Below, one piece after another: positions 16,327 to 25,710 of a stretch of DNA of 64,000 nucleotides; position 1 is the first letter of the stretch, and each line of letters opens with the position of its first letter. The DNA comes from Chryseobacterium sp. MEBOG06. Its GTDB lineage: Bacteria > Bacteroidota > Bacteroidia > Flavobacteriales > Weeksellaceae. The notes beneath the pieces were generated by a model. That model was not told the origin of the DNA and did not search any database. It was given only the letters and a program-made list of their open reading frames with translations. The DNA lies in contig NZ_CP084580.1 in the NCBI RefSeq assembly GCF_021869765.1, positions 4,464,001 through 4,528,000 of the forward strand, in the 5' to 3' direction. Both the position numbers and the translations under genes were made by a program.

Positions 16327-17311
16327 TATTAATAAAAAATGCTTTTTTTTTGCATGTTGTATTCCGGTGAAAGGTATTCAATTAGGGGCTATTTATGATT
16401 TGCAAAGGGATGATATTGAACGGGTTCCCAATTCTCTGATTGATTTTATTTATAATATTCATTCTAAAACTATAATGAATATTATAGAAGAATGGAAAGA
16501 TGATGATATTGCGCAGGAATACATAGAGTTTCTGATTGAAAAAGAGTTTATTTTTTTCGCATATAAAGATCATTTTCCAAATCTTTCAGATGATTGTTTT
16601 AATGATGATGTCTCAAAAATTGAATTTGCTACAATTATTGTATCAGATGATTTAATAGACAAAATGCAATATATTTCGAATAGAATTGATTATTTGGGAG
16701 TTAAGCGTTTACATTTCCATTTTTCACTTAATGTGGATGTAAAAAAAATCCATAATGTACTGAATTCTCTTCAAAAATCTTGTGTTACAGATTTATCTGT
16801 ATCATTGCCCTACCAGGAAAATTTTACTGCCTCTGTAGTATTAAAAGAGCAAAGATTAAAAAGTATCTATTTTTATCAATCGCCTTATTCGAAGGAAGAT
16901 AACTACGGTAGGATAAATTTATATTATTTAAAGCAAGATGAAAGTAATTTATTTGTTCCAAAATCGAGTATCGATACAATCGCTATCAATCATAGAGCAT
17001 TCCTTACAGCAAAAAAATTTAATCTTGGCCTATACAAAACTATCCTCGTAGATCATTTGGGGAGAATAAGGTTAAATGCCGTAGATCAAAAAGATTATGG
17101 AATATTTTTAGGGTCAAAAGAAGAGATAGAAGAAAGTTTATCAATCCTCTCTGAATTATGGAGTATAAATAGGGATAAAATTCACCCATGTAAAGATTGT
17201 GAATTAAGATATGCCTGTACTGCAAGCTTCATCCCAGAATATATACCGGAAAGAGAAGGATATTTCGTAAATTGTAATTATAATATTCACACCAATGAAT
17301 GGATTCATTAA
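16301..17311 (+). CDS. gwsS: grasp-with-spasm SPASM-domain peptide maturase
   Basis: 336 residues. The N-terminal half lacks a radical SAM CxxxCxxC, as in the GwsS family. The C-terminal end has the SPASM cluster motif CKDCELRYACTASF followed by a later cysteine near NCNYN, which should bind an auxiliary Fe-S cluster and guide the precursor. It acts with the ATP-grasp ligase on the precursor upstream. It overlaps the next lipoprotein gene by 17 bases. Confidence 0.85.
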   Translation: MELAHLNLDINKKCFFFACCIPVKGIQLGAIYDLQRDDIERVPNSLIDFIYNIHSKTIMNIIEEWKDDDIAQEYIEFLIEKEFIFFAYKDHFPNLSDDCFNDDVSKIEFATIIVSDDLIDKMQYISNRIDYLGVKRLHFHFSLNVDVKKIHNVLNSLQKSCVTDLSVSLPYQENFTASVVLKEQRLKSIYFYQSPYSKEDNYGRINLYYLKQDESNLFVPKSSIDTIAINHRAFLTAKKFNLGLYKTILVDHLGRIRLNAVDQKDYGIFLGSKEEIEESLSILSELWSINRDKIHPCKDCELRYACTASFIPEYIPEREGYFVNCNYNIHTNEWIH

Positions 17312-17897
17312 ACATATAAGTATATTAGCTTTATTCTGCTTAACGAGTTGTCAAAATTATTATTTTTTAAAAGAGCAAAGAGTTGAATCTGATAATCAAT
17401 CATATAGCAAGTTTAAATTATATTTTGATCAAGGGAAAAACCAAATTGATTTTTATACTTATGGGGATTATGTGTATAACAAAGTGGATAAACAATATAT
17501 ATATTTCACTTCCTCAGAAATGAGAAAATTGTTATATCATAATATTCCGCAAAATTATACAGAGCAATTTTTATTTATGTATACTTATCAGCCTACATTT
17601 TCAAATATTTTAGGCTTTTATTATAAAGGAGTTTCTATTGAAGAAGTGAAAAAAAGATATTCTGAAATACCACATAAAGAAGATTTAAATCAAGTGTTTT
17701 CTCGTTACTCTTTCGGAAAATTTCAGGTTTTTGATTTGTTCAAAAAAGTTGATGGCGGAGTGATAAGGTTTGTAGCAATAAATAATCCTAACTATCCTAA
17801 AGATCCCAACTATAAAAACTTTAACAAAGAAATTAATGATATGTTCTTTGAAAATAATAACTTATTATGGGACGGATATGTAGAACCTATTAATTAA
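17295..17897 (+). CDS. lipoprotein in the grasp-with-spasm operon
   Basis: 200 residues. MNGFIKHISILALFCLTSC is a lipoprotein signal with the lipid-carrying cysteine at residue 19. The start overlaps the SPASM gene. The mature part is tyrosine-rich and unrecognised. Overlap with the maturase operon suggests a linked role in handling, secretion or self-protection, but no evidence shows which. Confidence 0.75.
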   Translation: MNGFIKHISILALFCLTSCQNYYFLKEQRVESDNQSYSKFKLYFDQGKNQIDFYTYGDYVYNKVDKQYIYFTSSEMRKLLYHNIPQNYTEQFLFMYTYQPTFSNILGFYYKGVSIEEVKKRYSEIPHKEDLNQVFSRYSFGKFQVFDLFKKVDGGVIRFVAINNPNYPKDPNYKNFNKEINDMFFENNNLLWDGYVEPIN

Positions 17898-17906
17898 AAA
17901 AACTTT

Positions 17907-18710
17907 ATGAAAAAAAATATTTTAACTTTCCTTTTTATTTTATCATGCCTTACTGCTTTTCAGGGCCAGACATATAGGATTTATTATCAGATGACATATA
18001 AAATAGATTCTACAAAAAATGAATCAGCAAATAAAAAAATGTTATTAGATGTCAAAGATGAAATTTCGAAATTTTATTCTTACGATTTATATCATATAGA
18101 TTCGTTAGCTCTTCATAATGTAGATGTTCGGACAAAATCCGCGGATTTTGATTTTATGATAGCAAAAAACAAAAAAGAGAATAAAATAGAAAAATATTAT
18201 ATAATTGGATTGGATAGGTATTCTCTGAAAGAAGACTGTCCTAAATTAGATTGGAAAATTACAGAAGAAACCAAAAATATTGATAATATAAATTGCCAGA
18301 AAGCTACTTTACATTATAAGGGAAGAGATTGGACAGCGTGGTTTGCTAAAGAAATTCCTTTCCAAGAAGGACCTTATGTTTTTAATTCTTTGCCTGGTCT
18401 TATAATAGACATAAGAGATTCAGGAGATAATTATATTTTTACCATGACTGAACTTAAAAAAGATAATGGAGAAGTAAATATGGAAACCGATTTCATTCCG
18501 GTTACTCAAAAACAATTAAACAAACTTTATCTGGATTATTATAATGATCCTTACAAGGAACTCAAGGCAGGAAAAGCTGTAATGAAGGTTGTGGATGAAT
18601 CAGGAAGAGTAGTAACCCCTAACTTTAAGCAACTTACTGAATTTAAACAAAAGCTTTTAAAAAATAATAATAATCCTATAGAACTCTCGGAAGCTATCAA
18701 ATATCCATAG
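17907..18710 (+). CDS. GLPGLI family protein
   Basis: 267 residues with a signal peptide (MKKNILTFLFILSCLTAFQG). The family signature appears as FNSLPGLIIDIRDSGDNY near residue 166, where the core is SLPGLI. TIGR01200 members are secreted flavobacterial proteins of unknown function often linked to peptide-modification clusters. It starts 9 bases after the lipoprotein gene and closes the grasp-with-spasm operon. Confidence 0.85.
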   Translation: MKKNILTFLFILSCLTAFQGQTYRIYYQMTYKIDSTKNESANKKMLLDVKDEISKFYSYDLYHIDSLALHNVDVRTKSADFDFMIAKNKKENKIEKYYIIGLDRYSLKEDCPKLDWKITEETKNIDNINCQKATLHYKGRDWTAWFAKEIPFQEGPYVFNSLPGLIIDIRDSGDNYIFTMTELKKDNGEVNMETDFIPVTQKQLNKLYLDYYNDPYKELKAGKAVMKVVDESGRVVTPNFKQLTEFKQKLLKNNNNPIELSEAIKYP

Positions 18711-18851
18711 GGAAGCTCACGAAATAAGGCTGCCCCCTTAAATTTGGCCTAATCCTGAGAAAGTAACCAGGTGTCCTGAGCATAATATTAATCTTTTGAT
18801 AGATTTTATCCTTAACGTACAAGATTCTACAGTTATATGACCACTGTGCAT

Positions 18852-18886
18852 AAAAAAGCTCATACAGTTATTGTAGGAGCTTTTTT
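18852..18886 (+). terminator. terminator after the grasp-with-spasm operon
   Basis: AAAAAAGCTC...GTAGGAGCTTTTTT with an inner AC/GT closing pair. The AT-rich arms make it possibly bidirectional. The 290-base gap around it holds nothing else. Confidence 0.7.
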
Positions 18887-19002
18887 ATGTATTTTCTCCC
18901 GAATGTATTTTGATAAAATTTATAATTTTGAAAAATACATGAGTAGGCGAAGCCGATTTTAATAGTCGGAAAAACATTCTCTTATTCCTTCCCTTTCTTA
19001 AA

Positions 19003-19425
19003 TTACTGATATCCTTTAAAATAGTTGGTAAGCGATTCGCTGTCTTTCGGGTTCGACTTCTGCCACGCCCTTAGAACCTGCGACTGCTGTACATAACTAT
19101 CCCATTTAGCTTTTTCTACGATAACATTTCCGTCCTGGTTAATTTCCTGAAGAACTTCGCCCTTGATCTCCTGTTTTGTCCTAACACTTTCTTTATAATA
19201 TTTTAGTCCAGAATACCCCCCAAATAGAGCCAGTCCCCAACCTGATATCATCACAAACAAAGAAATATACAGCACAGGTTTATAATGCTTAAAATAATCT
19301 TTGTACGATTCCAATTTCTTCAGGTCTTCCGGAGAAATTCCAACCCTTATATTCATAACGCTTTCCCTGAGTTCCTTCAGGCTGTGATCGATCAGCTCTC
19401 CGGCTTCATTCAGCTTTTTATCCAT
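19003..19425 (-). CDS. single-pass membrane protein, mobile-element type
   Basis: 140 residues from the internal ATG MDKKLNEAGELI. An earlier ATG at 19458 would add 11 residues that come from a foreign gene end, so the natural N-terminus may be missing. It has a coiled helix, then a membrane segment (VLYISLFVMISGWGLALFGG near residue 70), then EVLQEINQDGNVIVEKAKW. It resembles accessory proteins of Bacteroidota mobilizable elements, but weakly. Probably a truncated gene fused to a remnant. Confidence 0.5.
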   Translation of the reverse strand: MDKKLNEAGELIDHSLKELRESVMNIRVGISPEDLKKLESYKDYFKHYKPVLYISLFVMISGWGLALFGGYSGLKYYKESVRTKQEIKGEVLQEINQDGNVIVEKAKWDSYVQQSQVLRAWQKSNPKDSESLTNYFKGYQ

Positions 19426-19448
19426 GCCGGAAATTCCGGAGTTTAACT

Positions 19449-19569
19449 GCCATCTCATTCTGGAAAGGAGAGGAAAAAAATAGATGAATATTTTATGGAA
19501 TTTTACGAGCTAAGAACAACATTACTGAATAAGTATGACCATGATGTAATGATTAAATTTGGTGGTTAG
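19449..19569 (+). pseudogene. gene-end remnants (copy of the 12869 gene end plus another fragment)
   Basis: 19451-19471 (CATCTCATTCTGGAAAGGAG and one more base) repeats the 3' end of the 12869-13393 gene, in frame to a stop (CHLILERRGKK). A second frame from 19471 reads RKKIDEYFMEFYELRTTLLN and stops at 19569; it looks like the tail of a small immunity-type protein. Both are remnants at a rearrangement point. Confidence 0.6.
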
Positions 19570-19629
19570 AAAAATAATACAAACAGCCATGAAACGACAA
19601 TTATTCATATTTATATTCCCCAGCTGTGT

Positions 19630-19640
19630 AAAGTCTCCCG
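19630..19640 (+). repeat. REP-like repeat copy 3 (partial)
   Basis: AAAGTCTCCCG followed by ATTCTGATCC: the left arm of the REP-like hairpin is kept, the right arm is degraded. Confidence 0.5.
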
Positions 19641-19727
19641 ATTCTGATCCGATACATAAAACAAAAACAGTATTTTTAAAACCTTTACAGGACAGCTAAG
19701 ATATCCTGCACTTCAAAAAAAGACGAA

Positions 19728-20242
19728 ATGGAAAGAATTTCAAACGATATAAAAGCACTTATGAATCAGGCTGAAATTGAAATAGAAAATTTTGAGTTAA
19801 AGCCGGGAGAAAAAATAATTGCTTATTTCTCAGAGTTACCACCCATTAAGGGGTTTCCGTATAGAATAATTTTAGCTGAAAATCCTGACGGAGTTATCCA
19901 TTCGAAATTCAGGCAGTGGGATACATCATACAACCTTACGCAATGGGCTCTTGGAATTTATAATCTGGACAGACTCAGGATCATAGTGGACGAAAAAAAA
20001 AAAAATCCACAACAGATAAAGCAATGTTGAGGGAACAGTTTTCACTGTTGGAGCAAATAAAACTGCCGGAAAGTATAAGCGATGAGAAAGCAATTGTTTT
20101 GGATGGTTCTGAATGGAAATTCGGAATCAATCTTACAAATGAAAATATTAATTACACCTGGAAAGCATCAACAGTAGCTATCAATCTATTCGTTCCGATC
20201 ATTGAACTGATGAGAAAACAGCATTTGGATAGAATTGAATGA
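19728..20242 (+). pseudogene. frameshifted small soluble protein, immunity-like
   Basis: Two frames (19728-20030 and 20024-20242) join at a run of 13 A (19993-20005). With one more A the reading continues from IIVDEKKK into STTDKAMLREQFSLLEQ, giving about 171 residues. The content is a small acidic soluble protein with an FPYRIILAENPDG stretch, of the sort encoded as immunity proteins; no family is certain. Slippage, mutation or a sequencing undercall could explain the break. Confidence 0.6.
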
Positions 20243-20343
20243 TTAAATCCCAAAAGTGACCGTAAAAAACAAAAAATTATTTTGATCTTTTTGGTTTTAT
20301 GCTTTATTTTACCTTTCTAATAAACAGAAATATAAAAATTAAA

Positions 20344-21036
20344 ATGGGAACCCTGCACGAAGTCTATCAGCTGCAACCGAAAGTCCTTACTTGTGGTGCC
20401 ATCCTGCGCGTCAGGAAAGACCAGGAAACTCTTTTCTTAGAAAAATATGCTATCAACAGAGACTTGTATAATGAAGGACAGGGAATTTTTTCAAATACAT
20501 TTGTAACCCATTCTGATAATGGAAAAGTCAGAAGATATGCACTTTACGCAAAAGAAAAAATAATTGATTTTGAAGAGCCCGGCGTATATATATCAATACA
20601 GGATGGCAGTAAAAATGGTTTTGGAAGAGATTTCGACGAATTGATACATGAGATGTCTCCCTATTTGGAAGACACCTTATTTTATGTAATCTGGGATTTT
20701 ATAATCAACCGATACGAAATTAAAAATGGAAAATTACATTTCAAAAGTACGGAGAACTTCTCCTCCTGGAATTATAATTTCGAAGATTATCTACTGGCAA
20801 ACTATACATCTTCCACACAACTCATTGCCGATTTTTATGTTGAAAAAGCAAATGAATTGATATTATTACATAATAGATTAAAAGAGTATGGAAACAATCC
20901 AAATGAGCTGTACGAAATAGAAGAATATGAAGAGTTGCTAGCCAACATTAACAATCATAAGAAGTACATTTCAATTGGGAGATTTACTGAATTGGAAAAT
21001 TGGCTGAAAGTTCAGATTAATGAGTATGAATCGTAA
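20344..21036 (+). CDS. hypothetical soluble protein
   Basis: 230 residues from the ATG MGTLHEVYQLQPK; I prefer this to the ATG at 20299, whose extra 15 residues look random. It has a globular N-terminal part (ILRVRKDQETLFLEKYAIN) and an acidic helical C-terminal part. I do not recognise it. It lies among likely orphan immunity or cargo genes, so an immunity role is possible but unproven. Confidence 0.55.
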   Translation: MGTLHEVYQLQPKVLTCGAILRVRKDQETLFLEKYAINRDLYNEGQGIFSNTFVTHSDNGKVRRYALYAKEKIIDFEEPGVYISIQDGSKNGFGRDFDELIHEMSPYLEDTLFYVIWDFIINRYEIKNGKLHFKSTENFSSWNYNFEDYLLANYTSSTQLIADFYVEKANELILLHNRLKEYGNNPNELYEIEEYEELLANINNHKKYISIGRFTELENWLKVQINEYES

Positions 21037-21120
21037 TTTAGATACAGATGAGTATTGAACTGATCCTTAATTTATATAAAAAGATCATACTATTTGAATA
21101 TAAAAAGATCTGATTAAATA

Positions 21121-21275
21121 ATGGAAAAAGACAATTTTGAAAATTTTAAACGAGAAACAGGATAAAAAGCAGATCGCTTGAAGAAACCAAAATTATTTAT
21201 GAGTATTTAAAAGAAGGTAGTGACTACCCAGCAAAATGGTTATTAGAAAAAATTGAAGTTCACAAAAATAAATAA
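21121..21275 (+). pseudogene. remnant of a small immunity-type gene
   Basis: MEKDNFENFKRETG is followed by a frame break, then SRSLEETKIIYEYLKEGSD and a tail ending EVHKNK at 21275. The two parts together make about 50 codons of coherent coding sequence. Confidence 0.5.
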
Positions 21276-21318
21276 TAATTGCCTTATTAATCCTTAGCAG
21301 CAATTACCAGACGGTGGC

Positions 21319-21339
21319 AAAGTATCACGGCTCTGAGCC
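21319..21339 (+). repeat. REP-like repeat copy 4 (diverged)
   Basis: AAAGTATCACGGCTCTGAGCC keeps the arm-loop-arm layout and GAGC tail of the family with several changes. Confidence 0.5.
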
Positions 21340-21430
21340 ACTAAAATAAAAACAGTACTTTTAACACCTGCTTTGAGGTACGGACATTTTCAGGATCCTA
21401 TGGGTAGTTTAATAAAAACTGATAAATAAC

Positions 21431-21783
21431 ATGAGAGTAGCCATTTTTTCTGATATACACGGTAAAATATTATTGCCTTTCAAATTGGTTGATCTCTACC
21501 AAAAAGAAATACCATTGATTTTATTTTGCAGTGTGGAGACATGGGAGCTTATCCCAATATCGACAACCTGGACAAAGCCAGAACCAATCACCAAATCATA
21601 ACACCATTGAAAACAAAATTAGTACTCCTTTCATTTTTGGGATCATTTTTAGCCCATGCACAAACACTTAATTTTCGAAATCTCGCCAATATGTCCGGAG
21701 GCAGAGGTGTCGCAGCCAGTGTAATAGTGGATGATAATATATACGTGAGCAATGGTTATCAGGAAAAAGCAAGTGATGCAAAG
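21431..21783 (+). pseudogene. chimeric remnant: metallophosphoesterase 5' end joined to a kelch gene 5' end
   Basis: 21431 opens MRVAIFSDIHGKI, the metal-binding start of calcineurin-like phosphoesterases, then loses frame near 21511 and continues IDFILQCGDMGAYPNIDNLD. At 21603 it switches to a 181-base copy of the start of the kelch gene (27255-27435), with three differences I can see. Neither part is complete. It records a recent duplication and fusion. Confidence 0.8.
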
Positions 21784-21885
21784 CCCTTCTACTTTGAGTT
21801 AGAAACACAAATCATCCGAAGCCATCATTACTTTGGATAGTGAGAATATCAGTAAATGATATATATATGTAAATAGAATAATACA

Positions 21886-22598
21886 ATGAAATTTTTAAAG
21901 CTGCTTTTTCTGATTCTTATCATCAGCTGTACAAAATCCAATTCAAACACTAATGTGGATCATTACGATCATTTTAATATAAATCCCAGTGATAAAAATT
22001 GTGAAAATACCTTTCAATTTGGAAAAGCAAGCTTATGTATTCCAAAAATTGCAGGAATGTATAATATAATTCACAACACAACATCCAAAGATTATATACA
22101 AAGCAAGAATTTTCCTGGAAATACTCTTGTTGCTTATTATGTAAATAAAAAAATATATAAAAATTTACAAGTCTTATGGGAAGATCAATTTGATGATTTT
22201 TTTCAGATCTATGTTACCAATCACAATGAAAATAAAGATGTAGACACTTCTTATTTTACTGAAGTAAATGAAGATTATCTCAAAAAATATTTAAATTCTG
22301 ATAAGTGGGAAGCGCTAAAAGAAAGACTAGAAAATATAAATGAAAAAAATGTTTTTGAGAAACCGGTAATAATAGAAACCTATTCATTATCTAAGAATTC
22401 AATGCAATATGTTACATTCATAACCATCAAAAAGGAAAATACATCCAAAAATATGATTACAATTGGAAATATGTTCATTGTACAGAACCGTTTATTTTTT
22501 CTAGTTATAATAAATTTTATCATAACTTCAACTCAATAGAAGAAGCCAAAAAGAGAAATAATGAGCTTATGCTAAAAATCATAAACAATAACAAATAA
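21886..22598 (+). pseudogene. frameshifted lipoprotein gene
   Basis: MKFLKLLFLILIISC is a lipoprotein signal with cysteine at residue 15. The frame runs to 22539, but at a run of six T (22495-22500) the natural reading seems to shift: with seven T it continues SSYNKFYHNFNSIEEAKKRN to a stop at 22598. The annotated-frame end LVIINFIITSTQ is then artificial. About 236 residues if repaired. Function unknown. Confidence 0.6.
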
Positions 22599-22658
22599 TT
22601 AATAATCATAAGGTTATACAGAGCCTCCCAACTTTTGAATCAGACAAATAAATCATCC

Positions 22659-22678
22659 GAAGTCTACAGGCTTCAGAT
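22659..22678 (+). repeat. REP-like repeat, diverged
   Basis: GAAGTCTACAGGCTTCAGAT, a GAAGTC/GGCTTC hairpin similar in size and position to the AAAGTC family. Confidence 0.4.
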
Positions 22679-22770
22679 ATGTTTCCTTTTTATAAAGTAA
22701 AATCCACGTTATAAGTAGAATATCATTGCAATTCGTAGATTTGAGCTACAGAAAGCTAAAACTAATTATC

Positions 22771-23436
22771 ATGAGAAACTCAATTCTAATAATTGCTCTA
22801 TTACTATCAACATTTTTATATCCGCAAAATCATTCGGATACAGCCGACCAAATGATTGATAAAATGTGTTCAGATCTCAAACAAACTGAAGACCTTAGTG
22901 ATTCATTAAGAATAGAAAGCATAAACAATAAATTTATTCTTCCCTATCTCACTCAGTTTTCAGATTCAGAACGTCAGGATAAAATTGATCATTTATATTT
23001 CAGATTTCAAAAAAGATGTCAGTACTTTAGAGATTATCTGCAAAAAACAGATCCTGTAAAAAGTGATAATTGGGTGAGGCTGAATGTACGCCCAAACATT
23101 ACAATATCTGAAAGTGAAATCAATAAATTTAAGAACAATAGTGAATTCTACTATTTGGAATATGATGGTGATAAAAAGACAATAGTAAAAACGGACAATA
23201 CCTTTTGGATAGAAACGTTTCCTAATGGAACAAATTCAAAATTATACTATAAATGGATCGGTAAAAATAAATTCGAACTGGAATTTATTGAAAGTAATAA
23301 TAATATTAAAAAGAACTTCAGCAAGAAGGAAGATCGATATATTTATGAAATTATAAATAAAGAAAATAATTTTTACTGGATCCTTCTTGAAGCTCCAAAC
23401 GAGATAGTGAAATTTAAATTATTTGTAGGGAAATAG
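22771..23436 (+). CDS. secreted protein of unknown function
   Basis: 221 residues from the ATG MRNSILIIALLLSTFLYPQN, a signal peptide; the ATG at 22726 is less suitable. The mature part is acidic and lysine-rich with WVRLNVRPNITISESEINKF mid-way and beta-type repeats after it. I do not recognise a family. It precedes a frameshifted secreted gene by 26 bases and both may once have been cotranscribed. Confidence 0.65.
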   Translation: MRNSILIIALLLSTFLYPQNHSDTADQMIDKMCSDLKQTEDLSDSLRIESINNKFILPYLTQFSDSERQDKIDHLYFRFQKRCQYFRDYLQKTDPVKSDNWVRLNVRPNITISESEINKFKNNSEFYYLEYDGDKKTIVKTDNTFWIETFPNGTNSKLYYKWIGKNKFELEFIESNNNIKKNFSKKEDRYIYEIINKENNFYWILLEAPNEIVKFKLFVGK

Positions 23437-23462
23437 ATAAGACTCTGTACAAAAAACTGCTA

Positions 23463-24349
23463 ATGAAAACAGTATACAAAATCATCGTTATAATTCTCAT
23501 CATTATTTCAATTAAAACTCTTGCAAGTCCACAAATGCCGGATTATATCATTTATAAAAATGATACAATTCCAACTTACAATCTAATCCTAGAAAAATAT
23601 TTACAGAAAATAAATCCTGGGAAAGATCAACTATTCGGATTAAGTTTTAGAAATCGTGAAAGTTTTGGAGTTCCTTTAAATTGTTGGAGAGGTTATCAAG
23701 CAATTTATGAAGTTATAGATGAAAAATTATATTTAACACGAATTATTTCGTGTGGAGAATTACAAGGCAAATCCAAAATTAATATAGAAGAATCCACAAG
23801 AAAAATAACGGAAATATTTGGAAATAATGTCCGGAATAACCGCGTTTTAATTGATTGGTTTTCGGGAGTGATCAATTTTCCAAAAAAATAAAAGATAATA
23901 AAGAAATCCGTTGGGATGGTGTATTTTACAGAATCTTTGAATACGAAACTTTATTAGATTTTCAAAATGGAAATTTAATAAAACAACAAATCGCTCATAA
24001 CTACCAAAAGATCCCAAAAGGAATCAATCGAATAGATAAAACAAAAATTTCTGATATTTTATTTAAACAACTGAAAAAGCAAAAATGGGAAAATGACTGT
24101 TCAGGAAAATATTTAATAACGATTGGGAAAGATGGCAAAATTTCAAATGTTAGAATGCCATATTCGGAAAAAGAAATCGATGAATATTTTGAAAAAGAAG
24201 AATATAACTATTGTATCCAAAAAATTAAAAGTGCTTTAAGTAATCTTCAGTTTGATATTATAAAAGATAAGGGAAAACCTATTGCTGAAGATATTTATTT
24301 AGAAATTTGGCAAGATAAGAACAGCAGCCTCGAAAATTGGACACACTAA
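23463..24349 (+). pseudogene. frameshifted secreted protein with TonB_C-like C-terminus
   Basis: The first frame (23463-23891) begins with a signal segment (MKTVYKIIVIILIIISIKTL). At seven A (23882-23888) it ends in GVINFPKK. With eight A it would continue IKDNKEIRWDGVFYRIFEYE into the second frame, giving about 295 residues. The end (GKYLITIGKDGKISNVRM) resembles the C-terminal fold of TonB-like energy transducers. Mutated or a base undercall. Confidence 0.65.
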
Positions 24350-24616
24350 AAAAGTAATTCCCGCTAGTTGAAAATCATTGCCCAGCTGCACAAAATCTCC
24401 ATTCCTGCCGTATGAATGTATCGTGTAGCCTGGATTTTAGATAATATAATTACTAATTCATTATAGCCAGACGAAAGGATTTGTGCGAGAGCTAGGGAGA
24501 CAGCAGTACTATTCAAAATCTTTTATATGCGTGCTATAATTTCATAACTTTGTTCTGTCATTATAAAAAAGCAATAGTCATACTCCATCAAAAACTAAAT
24601 CGAAACACCAGCTGGC

Positions 24617-24636
24617 AAAGTCTCCAGACTTTGAGC
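24617..24636 (+). repeat. REP-like repeat copy 5
   Basis: AAAGTCTCCAGACTTTGAGC, preceded by GCTGGC. A near-perfect member of the family. Confidence 0.75.
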
Positions 24637-24738
24637 TAGCAATATAACAAAGTCAATCTTTAGAGGTTGATTTTATTTGTATAGTAAGACCTTGAATAGT
24701 TATTCTAAAATTTATATATTTATAATAAAACAAACACA

Positions 24739-24816
24739 ATGAAAGAAGGTTATATTATAAGAGATCAGGATAAACCCCGCTACACAAAGTCTCCTGACTT
24801 TGCGCAAAAAAAATAA
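24739..24816 (+). pseudogene. possible RAYT (REP-associated tyrosine transposase) N-terminal remnant
   Basis: ATG opens MKEGYIIRDQDK, like the first residues of Bacteroidota Y1-transposase family proteins (MKEGY.IR.Q..PHF). The frame then runs into a REP-like repeat and stops after 25 residues. The identity rests on about 12 residues recalled from family knowledge and is tentative. If right, it explains the nearby REP-like repeats. Confidence 0.4.
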
Positions 24817-24840
24817 ATCATAAAAAGCCAGAGACTTTGA
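24786..24840. repeat. REP-like repeats in opposite orientation (BIME-like pair)
   Basis: AAAGTCTCCTGACTTTGCGC at 24786-24805 on the plus strand, then AAAGCCAGAGACTTTG near 24824-24839, which reads CAAAGTCTCTGGCTTT on the minus strand. Head-to-head REPs are how BIME elements are built. Confidence 0.55.
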
Positions 24841-24991
24841 ATTCCTTACCAAACGAATAAATTATTTTTTCAGAACATACTTCACAGTAAAAAGACTTCA
24901 AAAAACAAGGGGAAATCAAACCGTTTTTCTTTAATAAATTCATTTCTAAAATAAATTTTCATTAGTTTAGTTTTATTGAAAATATACCTCC

Positions 24992-25585
24992 ATGAAATTA
25001 CTAACTACTTTTCTGGCAATTTTTCTTAACATTTGGGTTTTAGGGCAAAAAAGTAAGTCTGTAAAAACTTTTGCAGAAGTGAAAAATGATTCGATCATAT
25101 CGGTTTCAATAAAAAACATGACTGAAGATTCATTATTTATTCCTACACAAGATTCAAAGTTTTATATGATTAAAGAAATGAAGAGTAGCTCTGGAATCTG
25201 GAAACCAATTGAATTTTGGAGATACTCTACCTGTGGAAATAGCTATTTTGAATCCGCTACAATTCCTCCAGAGAAATCAAAACAAACCGAAATACAATTC
25301 ACTAAAGGAAAATCGTCTACTGAAATTAGAATAAAATTCCTTTTCAAAAATCAAATATATTATTCAAATAGTCTAAAAGTAAAATTAAATTTATCCGTAC
25401 TTAATCAAAAGAAAGACCTTTACAGTGACTCTGTATATAAAAAAGCATTAAATGTTTCGGATGAAAAATTGGCAGCTAAACTTGTATTCCTAGAACCGTT
25501 TGCAATGGAGGAATTATCAGCAAAACAAAAGCAATGGATAGAGAGAATAACTCTTAAAAATAAGAAACTACGAGAAAATAAATAA
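24992..25585 (+). CDS. secreted protein of unknown function
   Basis: 197 residues. MKLLTTFLAIFLNIWVLGQ is a signal peptide. The mature domain has an immunoglobulin-like beta pattern (SVSIKNMTEDSLFIPTQDS) and a charged helical end. I do not recognise the family. It stands alone between a REP-rich stretch and the XRE-ART operon. Confidence 0.65.
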   Translation: MKLLTTFLAIFLNIWVLGQKSKSVKTFAEVKNDSIISVSIKNMTEDSLFIPTQDSKFYMIKEMKSSSGIWKPIEFWRYSTCGNSYFESATIPPEKSKQTEIQFTKGKSSTEIRIKFLFKNQIYYSNSLKVKLNLSVLNQKKDLYSDSVYKKALNVSDEKLAAKLVFLEPFAMEELSAKQKQWIERITLKNKKLRENK

Positions 25586-25710
25586 TCCATTTGATAGATA
25601 ACCGCTCTATTTTTAATAGTTTTTTTATTTTTTCAATATACAGGCAAATCCTTTTTTAAAACGAGATAAATTATCCCCACTCCCCCATTTCCTATCCCCC
25701 AACTTTTACT

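Larger units (their letters stand above)
24350..24990. other. gene-free stretch with a cluster of REP-like repeats
   Basis: 640 bases with no complete gene. It contains REP-like copies at 24617 and 24786, an inverted one near 24823-24840, a weaker one near 24385, and a short remnant that resembles the start of a RAYT transposase (24739-24774). Confidence 0.7.
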
